Positions 56,553 to 64,000 of a DNA stretch of 64,000 nucleotides are shown piece after piece. A program made the translations under genes and the position numbers. A model generated the notes under the pieces. It saw only the letters and a program-made list of their open reading frames with translations, did not search any database and had not been told where the DNA came from. Within the stretch, counting starts at the first letter, position 1. The number at the start of each line of letters is the position of its first letter. The stretch lies in assembly GCF_000335475.2 (NCBI RefSeq), contig NZ_ANAH02000023.1, forward strand, positions 1 to 64,000, given 5' to 3'. This stretch comes from Cystobacter fuscus DSM 2262 (GTDB lineage Bacteria; Myxococcota; Myxococcia; Myxococcales; Myxococcaceae).

Positions 56553-57020
56553 TCAGATTCCGGTGACGATGCGCCACTCGCCGTCCTCGCGCTGGAGCAC
56601 CATCTGCTCGAGCTCCGAGTCGCGCTGGGGCCTGTCCATGAGCCCCGGGGCGCGCCAGCTCGCGTTCCAGTAGTAGATGACCGTGGCCCACCCGTCGCGC
56701 TTCACGTCCACCCGGCGCACGTCCATCTCCAGCCGGGGCGCGTCCACCCGGCTGAGCAGCGCCGGCAGCGCCTGGGCCAGGTTCTCGGACGTCAGATCAT
56801 CCACGGGATCCTCCGTGCCGGCGTTGTCCCGGAAGTTCGGTGAGACGAGCGCCTGGATGGCCTTGGCGTCGCGCGCCTCGACGGCCGCGCGATAGCGCTC
56901 CATCACCTTGAGAATGGCTCGGGTGTCCTGGGTGTCGTTGATCTGCGTGCCGGGGATGTAGCGGGGGCCACAGGCCGAGAGCACCAGCAGAACAGTGACG
57001 AACAACGGGCGGACGTTCAT
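56553..57020 (-). CDS. Small lipoprotein with NTF2-like domain
   Basis: This 155-aa protein has a signal peptide with lipobox VLSAC (Cys at 17). It contains an NTF2/SnoaL-like alpha/beta cone fold (~35-155) with the early motif ILKVMERYRAAVEARDAKA and the end DGEWRIVTGI. Members bind small molecules or act as accessory domains; no catalytic residue is evident. It is convergent with thrB, with 19 bp between the genes. Confidence 0.72.
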   Translation of the reverse strand: MNVRPLFVTVLLVLSACGPRYIPGTQINDTQDTRAILKVMERYRAAVEARDAKAIQALVSPNFRDNAGTEDPVDDLTSENLAQALPALLSRVDAPRLEMDVRRVDVKRDGWATVIYYWNASWRAPGLMDRPQRDSELEQMVLQREDGEWRIVTGI

Positions 57021-57093
57021 GGGGATAGGGTCTCCGTGAAGGGGCACAACCGCGCACGAGAAGGTGCATTCCCCGTGCCGCGACGGGGGGCGT

Positions 57094-59454
57094 CTAGCGG
57101 AAAGCATCGCGGGGCACCAGGGGGCCGCCGTAGAGGCGCTCCTCGAAGTCACAGCGCTCGGCCCACTCGGTGACGAGGGCGCGCAGGGCGGGGCCCTCGT
57201 CGGGCAGCGTGCCCACGGCGTGGCGCACGGCGCCGCAGTCCCCGGCGAGGTAGGCCGCCTGGACCTGGAGCCGGCGGGCCTCGCGGCGGATGGCGGCGGG
57301 GGCCTCGCCCTCGACGGTGCGCGACAGGTGGGGCAGGGCGGCGACGGGGGCGCCCGCCTGGAGCAGGCGCCGGCCCAACAGATAGTGGACATAGATGTCC
57401 TGGGGGGCCACCTGCAGGGCGGTGGACAGCCGCAACAGGCGCAGCTCCTCGGCCTCGTCCCGGAAGTAGGCCTGGAGGGTGGAGCGCACGGGCGAGTCCA
57501 GCGCGGCGAGCTTCACCTGGGCCGTGCGCGTCACCTCCGGGCTGGGGGTGAGCGTGAGGACGTGCTCGAGGAAGGTCCGCGCGGGCTCGAGCTGGCCGCG
57601 CCGCGACTCCACGTCGGCCTGGGCGAGCGCCACCTCGGCCTTCAGGGCGGGCTGCTCCTTCACCTGCTCGGCCACCTGGGCGAGCACCTGGGCGGCCTCG
57701 TCGGGGCGCTCGAGGCGATCCAGGGCGAGGGCCTGGCCCAGGCGGAAGGAGGGCTCCTGGGGCTGGAGCAGGGCGGCGCGCTCGTAGGCGGCGAGCGCGC
57801 GGGGAGGATCGGCCGCGAGCAGCTCGCGCGCCTCGTCCTGCAGGCGCGCCACCTCGCGGGCGCACGAGCGCGTGAAGAGGCTGCCGGTGCGAAAGCGCTG
57901 GAAGGCGCGGTTCACCGTGGCCTCGTCGAGCGGCAGCGCGTCCAGGTGCCGCTCCCACTCGGTGGCGAGCGCGTCGAGCGGACGGCCGTAGGTGGCGTCG
58001 AAGTCGGCGTGGGCGTAGAGCAGGCGCAGCTTGTCCGGGCCGTGGGTGTCGGCGAGGTAGCGCAGGAAGGAGCCCACCAGGGTGTACGCGCGCGCGGGGG
58101 CGGATTGGTAGAAGCCCTCGGGGCCCACGAGCTTGCGGATGTCCGGGGCCAGTTTCTGCCGGCGCATGCCCGCGGCCCACTCGTCGAGCGTGAGATCTCC
58201 CTGCACGGGGTTGTCCGCGGCCACCGCCATGCCCTCGATGACGCCCATGAGGGGCCAGACGCCCAGCCGGGTGGTGACGCGGAAGGGCCCGCTGCCCGAG
58301 GGCGCCGCCATGACGTGCGCCAGCTCGTGCTTGAGCGTGGGGTGGGGGTAGTCCCGGCCGTTGATGTGCAGCTCCTGGCGCCAGGGCTTGGCGAACTGGG
58401 TGCGGCCGGCGCCCACCAGCCGCTGCTTCTCGTCGTCGGTGGAGTAGAGCCACACGCGGATGCGGCCCTCGGGCACGCGGCCGAGGAAGCGCGCGAGCTG
58501 GGCGTGGCGGAACTCCAAGTCCCTCGCGCGCCGGTCCACGTCCTCGCGGCGCAGGGCGCGCGGGTAGATGAACTCGAAGTGCTCCGTTTCGCGCACGCCC
58601 CCCAGCCGCTCGCGCAGCGTGGCGTCCGACATGCGCAGGCCGAGGTCCGTCGCGTGCGCCTCGATGAGCAGCACCGGGCCGAGCGTCAGGCCGAGCAGCA
58701 AGAGGGGCCCGACGCGGGGGCGGGGGCGGCCGAGCCGCGCCTGGACGGGGTCCAACAGCAGCTCGGTGAGGGCGTGGACGGCGAAGATGAGCAGCAGCGT
58801 CTCCGCGCGGAACCACAGCAGGGCGGAGGACAGGGTGAGCGTCTCGTCATAGAGCGGCCCCGGCAGGTGGCCCAGGAAGGCGTTGAAGGCGTAGACCTGG
58901 GGCCCGAGGACGATGGGCCAGACGGTGACGCACAGCGACACGAGGAGGATGCCGACGTAGAGCCACCCGGCCCGGCCCGCGCGCCGGGTGGCGAAGCCGC
59001 AGAAGACGCCCACGACGGAGGCGAGCCCCGCGGAGGGCAGGGTGAGCAAGGGGTAGAAGCCCACCAGGGCGAAGGGGTCACACCGGGTGCCGAGCCACGC
59101 GTAGAGGGTGGAGGCGAGGAAGGGCGGCACGAGGACGGCCAGGTTGACGAGCAGTGCGGGTGCGAGCGCTCTCCAGGCGAGCCGCATGGACGCCCCCGGG
59201 CGCGGCGGCACTCCCGCGTCGGGGCTGGCTGCCTGTGCGGCGAGCAGGCGACGCTCCTGGTGGACGGAGGCGATGCCGAGGCCACCGCCGAGCAGCCCCA
59301 CGCCAATGGACAGGGCGAGGCCCAGCTCGAGGCCGGGCACCCCGAAGAGGGGAAGCAGCACGAGGGCCGAGCCGCCGAGCGCGAGAATCCCGGCGGGGAC
59401 CAGGCCCGAGGGGCGCCGCATGAGGTTCGTGGCACGGATGAGGACTTGGCGCAT
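57094..59454 (-). CDS. Membrane peptidase of the MA (gluzincin) superfamily with TPR tail
   Basis: This 786-aa protein has an N-terminal half with about seven hydrophobic segments (~20-270). A metalloprotease domain follows with H376-E377-x-x-H380 (KHELAHVMA) and a third ligand in the GVIEGMAVA motif (Glu407), the peptidase-MA pattern. The last ~300 residues form TPR-like helices (AYERAALLQPQEPSFRLGQ). The active site probably faces the periplasm. Substrate unknown. The start is 25 bp from the divergent PilZ gene, so the promoters overlap. Confidence 0.8.
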   Translation of the reverse strand: MRQVLIRATNLMRRPSGLVPAGILALGGSALVLLPLFGVPGLELGLALSIGVGLLGGGLGIASVHQERRLLAAQAASPDAGVPPRPGASMRLAWRALAPALLVNLAVLVPPFLASTLYAWLGTRCDPFALVGFYPLLTLPSAGLASVVGVFCGFATRRAGRAGWLYVGILLVSLCVTVWPIVLGPQVYAFNAFLGHLPGPLYDETLTLSSALLWFRAETLLLIFAVHALTELLLDPVQARLGRPRPRVGPLLLLGLTLGPVLLIEAHATDLGLRMSDATLRERLGGVRETEHFEFIYPRALRREDVDRRARDLEFRHAQLARFLGRVPEGRIRVWLYSTDDEKQRLVGAGRTQFAKPWRQELHINGRDYPHPTLKHELAHVMAAPSGSGPFRVTTRLGVWPLMGVIEGMAVAADNPVQGDLTLDEWAAGMRRQKLAPDIRKLVGPEGFYQSAPARAYTLVGSFLRYLADTHGPDKLRLLYAHADFDATYGRPLDALATEWERHLDALPLDEATVNRAFQRFRTGSLFTRSCAREVARLQDEARELLAADPPRALAAYERAALLQPQEPSFRLGQALALDRLERPDEAAQVLAQVAEQVKEQPALKAEVALAQADVESRRGQLEPARTFLEHVLTLTPSPEVTRTAQVKLAALDSPVRSTLQAYFRDEAEELRLLRLSTALQVAPQDIYVHYLLGRRLLQAGAPVAALPHLSRTVEGEAPAAIRREARRLQVQAAYLAGDCGAVRHAVGTLPDEGPALRALVTEWAERCDFEERLYGGPLVPRDAFR

Positions 59455-59479
59455 GACCTTCTCCTATACTCCGCCGAGC

Positions 59480-59875
59480 ATGGCCGAACAGAAGACAGGT
59501 GCCGAAAGCCGCCAATTCGCTCGCGCGCCCATCGAGCTGAAGGTGGACTACAAGAAGCTCAACTCGTTCTTCGCCGACTACACGAAGAACATCTCCAAGG
59601 GAGGCACCTTCATCAAGACGAAGAAGCCGCTGCCCATCGGCACGCGCTTCCTGTTCAAGCTGACCGTGCCCCAGCGCGACGGGCCCTTCGAGCTGCTCGG
59701 CGAGGTGGTCTGGAGCCAGGGCGAGGCGGAGGAGCCCGGCATGGGCATCCGCTTCATCTACAACGACGAGCGCCAGCGCTCCGAGTTCGAGGGCGTGGTG
59801 GAGCGGTTGATGGCAGACAGCCTCGGCACGCAGCTCACCGAGAAGCTGCTCAACAAGCAGCTGCACATGGAATGA
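59480..59875 (+). CDS. PilZ-domain c-di-GMP-binding protein
   Basis: This 131-aa single-domain protein has both c-di-GMP motifs: RxxxR as R11-Q-F-A-R15 (ESRQFARAP) and N37-I-S-K-G-G42 (YTKNISKGGTF). It belongs to the Myxococcus paralogous PilZ group (TIGR02266). It is a small c-di-GMP effector, possibly linked to motility or secretion. It is divergent from the membrane peptidase and followed by a DUF192 gene 7 bp downstream. Confidence 0.88.
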   Translation: MAEQKTGAESRQFARAPIELKVDYKKLNSFFADYTKNISKGGTFIKTKKPLPIGTRFLFKLTVPQRDGPFELLGEVVWSQGEAEEPGMGIRFIYNDERQRSEFEGVVERLMADSLGTQLTEKLLNKQLHME

Positions 59876-59882
59876 GCCGGGG

Positions 59883-60455
59883 ATGAACCGGCGCCATGGG
59901 GCGTGGGGGTTCTGGGTCGTGGTGGGGCTGACGTGCTGTCGGCCCGCCGAGGCCCGGGACCAGGTGGAGCGCCAGAAGATGGCGCCCCCCACGGCCCGGA
60001 AGGTGAAGCACCAGAAGGTGAAGCACCAGGATGGGGAGGATGACGTGGGGCCCACGTTGCCGCGGGCGCGGGTGTTGCTCGAGGATGTGTCTGGAGGCGT
60101 GCACGCGGTGGACGTGGAGGTGGCGGCGACTCCCGACACGCGCTCGCGCGGCCTGATGTGGCGCAAGGAACTGCCCGAGGGGCAGGGCATGCTCTTCATC
60201 TTCCCGGACGAGGAGGTGCAGCGCTTCTGGATGCGCAACACGCTCATCGCCCTGGACATGATCTTCATCAACTCCGCGGGGCGCGTGGTGGGCATCGTCG
60301 AGAACGCCGCGCCGCGCTCGCTCGTCCAGCGCTTCGTGAGCGAGCCGGGCCGCTACGTGCTGGAGGTGCCCGGAGGGTGGAGCCGCAAGGCGGGCCTGGC
60401 GCGCGGGGCCCACGTGCGCTTCGAGGGCGTGGAGCACATCCCCGTCATTCCCTGA
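59883..60455 (+). CDS. DUF192 exported protein
   Basis: This 190-aa protein has a signal sequence and a CC pair near residue 18-19, then a basic linker containing a KVKHQ direct repeat. The DUF192 domain follows (~65-180): GLMWRKELPEGQGMLFIFP, FWMRNTLIALDMIFI and VLEVPGGWSRKAGL. DUF192 proteins are small and exported, of unknown function. It is 7 bp from the PilZ gene and in the same direction, so the two are probably co-transcribed. Confidence 0.82.
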   Translation: MNRRHGAWGFWVVVGLTCCRPAEARDQVERQKMAPPTARKVKHQKVKHQDGEDDVGPTLPRARVLLEDVSGGVHAVDVEVAATPDTRSRGLMWRKELPEGQGMLFIFPDEEVQRFWMRNTLIALDMIFINSAGRVVGIVENAAPRSLVQRFVSEPGRYVLEVPGGWSRKAGLARGAHVRFEGVEHIPVIP

Positions 60456-60568
60456 GCCTTCGTGTGGCGGGCATGACACACGCATGTCGCGAGAGCGCCA
60501 CATGCCATTTGTAGCGTCCGTCCCCCTCGGAGCCGCCCCTCGGGCTGGTGCTCCGAAGCGAGGACACG

Positions 60569-62542
60569 ATGCGATTTGGGCAATCGAAGTGGGAGCGCCG
60601 CGCCGGGCGCTGGGTATGTGCATCGGTGACCGTGCTCGCGCTCTCCGCGTGCAGCGGTGGCACGGGGCCGCAGGGTCCCCAGGGCGAACCGGGAGCACCG
60701 GGAGCACCGGGAACGCCGGGCGACAAGGGGGAGCCGGGAAACGGCAAGTCGCTCACCTTCGCGCCGATCAACGCCGCGAGCACGGAGGCCGAGAAGCGCG
60801 CCGTCTACGCCAGCTCGAAGGCGAGCGTGAATGGCCGGGAGATTCCCATCGGCTACGAGACGGTGTTGCGCAGCGGCCAGGACCTGGGCGGCCAGCTCTT
60901 CGGACGCATGGTCCAGAAGGACGGCAAGCCGGTGAAGAACACGGACGGCTCGGACTTCATCTCTCCGTCCAATGACTTCTCGTCGCTCTTGCAGGCGGGC
61001 AACCGCATCTTCGAGGTCACCCACTTCGAGACCACGCCCGCGGCGATGTACCTCTCCGAGCTGCGCCAGTCGCCGGACGGCAAGCTCACGGCGCAGAGCA
61101 CGCGGCCCATCGACTTCTCGGGAGTGGATGGCCTGTGGACGCCCTGCGCGGGCAGCGTGTCGCCGTGGGGCACGCACCTGGGCAGCGAGGAGTATCCGCC
61201 GGACGCGCGCGCCACCGAGAAGGCGGAAGCGGCGGGAACGGTGAGCGGCCTCAGCTCGTCCGAGCGCTCGATGCTGCGCTACTGGGGGCTGGATGCCTCC
61301 ACGGCCACCGTGGATCAGGTCAAGGCCGTCTATTCGCCCTACCGCTATGGCTACGTGGTCGAGGTCGCGGTGGACGGCTCGGGGACGACGAAGGTCACCA
61401 AGCACTACGCGGCGGGCCGGCGCGCGCTCGAGCTCGCCTATGTGATGCCGGACCGCAAGACGGTGTACCTGACCGACGACGGCACCAACGACGCCCTCTA
61501 CATGTTCGTGGCGACGCGGGCGGGGGACCTGTCCGAGGGCAAGCTCTACGCGGCGCGGTGGTTCCAGACGAGCGCCGCGGGCCAGGGCGCGGGCCGGGCG
61601 GATCTCTACTGGCTGCCCCTGGGCCCCAGCGCGACGAACGCGCAGGTCAAGGCGCTGATCGACGGAGGCATCCACTTCTCCGACATCTTCGAGGTCGAGA
61701 CCCAGGCGGCCGATGGGACGTGCCCCAGCGCGAGCCAGGGGTTCCGCGCCGTCAACACCGAGACGGGCCGCGAGTGCCTGCGGCTCAAGCCGGACCAGGA
61801 GGTGGCGGCCTCGCGCCTGGAGAGCCGCCGGTACGCGGCCTACGTCGGGGGCACCACCGAGTTCCGCAAGACCGAGGGGCTCGCGTACAACCCCGCCACC
61901 CACCGGCTCTACGTGGCCTTCAGCGAGGTGAACAACGGGATGACCCATTCGCATGCGTCGCGCGACCTGGGCGGTCCCAACCACGTGCAGCTCGCCCAGA
62001 ACGACTGCGGCGCGGTCTACGAGCTGGTCGTCTCGCCCAACTCGGAGGTGGGCAGTGACTATGTCGCCGAGTCCGCCTCGGCGCTGGTGGAGGGGGCGTG
62101 GTTGAAGGCGCCGGGCGCCAGCCCCTATCCGAGCAACAGCCCTTATCATGCTCCCGACTTCACGCTGCCGGACGGCAACGGCGTCGCGAAGCCGGCGACC
62201 GGGAACGTGTGTGGCATCAACGGCATCGCCAACCCGGACAACCTGAGCTTCGTCAACGGGTATGACACGCTGCTCATCGGCGAGGACGCGACCGAGGGCC
62301 ACCAGAACGACGTGGTGTGGGCCTACAACGTCGTCACCCGCCAGCTCACGCGCATCTTCTCCACGCCCTACGGCTCGGAGACGACGGGCGTCTACTTCTA
62401 CCCGGACATCAACGGCCACGCGTACATCAAAGCCCAGGTTCAGCACCCCTATGGCGAGTCCGACACGGACAAGCTGGGCGCGGATGCGAGCGCGGCGAAG
62501 TCGTACACCGGGTACATCGGTCCGTTCCCGGCGATGAACTGA
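60569..62542 (+). CDS. PhoX/DUF839-family lipoprotein with collagen-like stalk
   Basis: This 657-aa protein has a lipobox ALSAC (Cys near 27). Eight Gly-X-Y triplets follow directly (GPQ, GPQ, GEP, GAP, GAP, GTP, GDK, GEP), a collagen-like stalk. The rest is a PhoX-type beta-propeller (DUF839): SPWGTHLGSEEYPPDA with metal-binding Glu, GLAYNPATHRLYVAFSE, NPDNLSFVNGYDTLLIGED. PhoX enzymes are calcium/iron alkaline phosphatases; here activity is inferred. Surface anchoring with a stalk is unusual for PhoX. A GAGGA precedes the ATG at 60569. A two-CxxCH cytochrome-like gene follows. Confidence 0.8.
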   Translation: MRFGQSKWERRAGRWVCASVTVLALSACSGGTGPQGPQGEPGAPGAPGTPGDKGEPGNGKSLTFAPINAASTEAEKRAVYASSKASVNGREIPIGYETVLRSGQDLGGQLFGRMVQKDGKPVKNTDGSDFISPSNDFSSLLQAGNRIFEVTHFETTPAAMYLSELRQSPDGKLTAQSTRPIDFSGVDGLWTPCAGSVSPWGTHLGSEEYPPDARATEKAEAAGTVSGLSSSERSMLRYWGLDASTATVDQVKAVYSPYRYGYVVEVAVDGSGTTKVTKHYAAGRRALELAYVMPDRKTVYLTDDGTNDALYMFVATRAGDLSEGKLYAARWFQTSAAGQGAGRADLYWLPLGPSATNAQVKALIDGGIHFSDIFEVETQAADGTCPSASQGFRAVNTETGRECLRLKPDQEVAASRLESRRYAAYVGGTTEFRKTEGLAYNPATHRLYVAFSEVNNGMTHSHASRDLGGPNHVQLAQNDCGAVYELVVSPNSEVGSDYVAESASALVEGAWLKAPGASPYPSNSPYHAPDFTLPDGNGVAKPATGNVCGINGIANPDNLSFVNGYDTLLIGEDATEGHQNDVVWAYNVVTRQLTRIFSTPYGSETTGVYFYPDINGHAYIKAQVQHPYGESDTDKLGADASAAKSYTGYIGPFPAMN

Positions 62543-62559
62543 AGCTCGAGTCATGACAC

Positions 62560-62606
62560 CGCCGCGGGGCCGGATCCGGGAGTGAGTCCGGGCGGGCCCC
62601 GCGGCG
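62560..62606 (+). terminator. Strong hairpin between phoX-like and cytochrome genes
   Basis: The arms CGCCGCGGGGCC (62560-62571) and GGCCCCGCGGCG (62595-62606) are perfect for 12 bp; a smaller CCGGA/TCCGG stem can form inside. It ends 20 bp before the next ATG, after the phoX stop by 17 bp. No U-tract. It may terminate the phoX transcript or control the cytochrome gene. Confidence 0.5.
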
Positions 62607-62626
62607 TTCGCAGGTGAAGGCAGGAC

Positions 62627-64000
62627 ATGGATCGCCGAAGAGTGACGAGCGTGGTGTGGGTGCTGGGATTGTTCGCCGCGGGAGGCGTCGCCGCGTGGCG
62701 CTCGACGTCGTTGCCTCCGCCCGCGCCAGACCCCCTGCGCCAGGTGAGTGAGTCCCTCGCGGCGGCCATGCCGGCGACGCCTGATCGGACCGCGCCCCGG
62801 CTCTCGAACCCCTCGGCGTATCTGCCCGCGCAGTGCTACGCGGACACCCGGAGCACGGAGGGGGGACGGACGCGCAACGGCTGCTTCGCGTGCCATCAGA
62901 CGCCGCGGGCGCCGAACTATGTCGAGGACGCGGAACTCCAGACGGTGCTCACCGTGTCCCGGTACGCGGAGGACAACCGCTGGACGAACGTGCTCCAGCC
63001 GCCGCCGCCCGTCGAGTGGTCCGAGGCCGAGGTGCTGGCCTGGGTGCGCACGAGCAACTACGTGGACGCGAGCGGTGGGCTGCGGCTGGCGTCAGCGCTG
63101 GCGAAGCCTCCGGCCGCGTGGGACGCCAATGGAGATGGCCGGTGGGAGGGCTACACGCCGGACTGCTGGTTCCAGACGGACGGGGAGGGGTTCGATCATT
63201 CGCCGGACGGGGTGATGACGGGGTGGAGGGCGTTCGCCTATGCGCCGTTTCCGGGCATGTTCTGGCCCACCAACGGCAGCGCGGGGGACGTGTTCGTCCG
63301 GCTGCCCGAGGCGTTCCGTCGCGACGCGGCGGGGCGGGAGAGCAAGGCCGTCTATCGCACCAACCTCGCCATCCTGGAGGCGTTCATCCGGCGGGAGGAC
63401 GTGCCGGTGCCGGCCACGGACGAGCGGGAGTTGGGCTCGGATCTCGATGGGGATGGGGTGTTGGGCACGGCGAAGCGCGTGGCCTTCGTGTGGCCGCCGA
63501 GGCCGGGGCGTACGTTCGGGTACGTGGGGCAGGCGGCGGGGCTGGACGCGGCGAGAGAGGGTTGGCCCGCGGCGGGGCTCTACCCGCGAGGCACCGAGTT
63601 CCTCCACAGCCTGCGCTACCTCGATGTGGAGGGAGGCCGGGTGCGCATGGCCGCGCGGATGAAGGAGCTGCGCTACATGCGCAAGACGCGCTGGCGCACG
63701 TACAGCGAGCTGCAACTGGCGGCCGAGGCCGAGGCTCGCGAGAAGATGAAGCACCCGGACGTGCTCAAGAAGGTGCACGCGGACGTGGAGCGCGGGGTGG
63801 GCACGGGCACGGGCTGGGTGATGCAGGGCTTCATCGAGGCGGCGGACGGCGAGCTGCGGCCCCAGAACGTCGAGGAGACCACGGCCTGCATCGGGTGTCA
63901 TGGCGGGGTGGGGGCGACGACGGACAGCACGTTCAGCTTCGCGCGCAAGTACGCGCCGGGCCTGGCCGTGCAGGAGGGCTGGTACCACTGGGGCACGCGG
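62627..64000 (+). CDS. Secreted cytochrome c-like protein with two CxxCH sites (partial, continues beyond window)
   Basis: An open frame runs from ATG 62627 to the last base of the window: 458 codons with no stop. It has an N-terminal membrane/signal helix (~8-24, VVWVLGLFAAGGVAAW). Two heme c motifs are present: C86-F-A-C89-H90 (GCFACHQ) and C421-I-G-C424-H425 (ACIGCHGG). Two DxDGDG-type calcium loops occur (DANGDGRW near 170, DLDGDGVLGTAKR near 280). The spacing, and more sites beyond the window, suggest a multi-heme electron carrier. It follows the PhoX-like gene with 84 bp between. The partner oxidase or reductase is not in view. Confidence 0.8.
   Translation, partial: MDRRRVTSVVWVLGLFAAGGVAAWRSTSLPPPAPDPLRQVSESLAAAMPATPDRTAPRLSNPSAYLPAQCYADTRSTEGGRTRNGCFACHQTPRAPNYVEDAELQTVLTVSRYAEDNRWTNVLQPPPPVEWSEAEVLAWVRTSNYVDASGGLRLASALAKPPAAWDANGDGRWEGYTPDCWFQTDGEGFDHSPDGVMTGWRAFAYAPFPGMFWPTNGSAGDVFVRLPEAFRRDAAGRESKAVYRTNLAILEAFIRREDVPVPATDERELGSDLDGDGVLGTAKRVAFVWPPRPGRTFGYVGQAAGLDAAREGWPAAGLYPRGTEFLHSLRYLDVEGGRVRMAARMKELRYMRKTRWRTYSELQLAAEAEAREKMKHPDVLKKVHADVERGVGTGTGWVMQGFIEAADGELRPQNVEETTACIGCHGGVGATTDSTFSFARKYAPGLAVQEGWYHWGTR

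Noticed and set aside
57064-59886. 940-codon open frame on the plus strand
   Set aside because: It is antisense to the membrane peptidase gene and runs through the PilZ gene in another frame. The composition is biased and no motif is present.

Overview
The window is high-GC bacterial chromosome and looks like a myxobacterium of the Cystobacter/Archangium/Myxococcus group. The evidence is a DUF2381 protein (a Myxococcus paralogous family) next to a Hanks-type kinase, an FHA-containing sigma-54 activator, PEGA and TPR secretory proteins, a Myxococcus-type PilZ protein, and a complete type II secretion (T2SS) operon laid out as in delta-proteobacteria. The genus assignment is inference.

Layout. 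1-505 is the 3' part of a group II intron whose maturase gene has been almost wholly deleted. 553-11,851 is an accessory stretch: a carotenoid hydratase-like membrane protein, an FAD monooxygenase with an AraC regulator, secreted proteins, a HAD phosphatase, then a DUF4265 gene, a decayed HNH-nuclease tail, DUF2381, and a Ser/Thr kinase fused to a lipoprotein, followed by an alpha/beta hydrolase. 11,967-23,359 is core: rho with an unusual N-terminus, an SppA-type protease joined to a beta-barrel-like domain, two PEGA proteins, and parE-parC. 23,774-28,702 holds secreted and hydrolytic proteins (an MBL hydrolase and an S46 dipeptidyl-peptidase) and an ECF sigma factor. 28,848-32,465 holds an FHA-sigma-54 activator and an MFS/MarR pair.

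32,728-49,849 is one long minus-strand block. It runs ParB-like gene, NtrC-type response regulator, then gspC-D-E-F-(56-aa membrane protein)-G-(GspG-like)-H-I-J-K-L-M-N. Many junctions are ATGA overlaps or gaps of 2-3 bp. A textbook -24/-12 sigma-54 promoter (TGGCAC-N5-TTGC) lies 33-47 bp upstream of the gspC start. Secretion is therefore probably switched on by the sigma-54 response regulator encoded immediately upstream. Two operon members are not standard T2SS parts. Divergent from the block are an FHA/TPR membrane protein, a TPR-cyclic-nucleotide-domain protein and a small anchored protein, which may be signalling partners.

53,836-64,000 holds a TPR membrane protein, a ThrB-type kinase, a lipoprotein, a membrane gluzincin with TPRs, a PilZ protein, a DUF192 protein, a PhoX-like lipoprotein with a collagen-like stalk, and a cytochrome c-like protein with two CxxCH sites that runs off the right edge. 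No tRNA, rRNA, CRISPR array or complete insertion sequence was seen. The only gene-free stretches over 300 bp are the intron (1-552) and 23,360-23,773.
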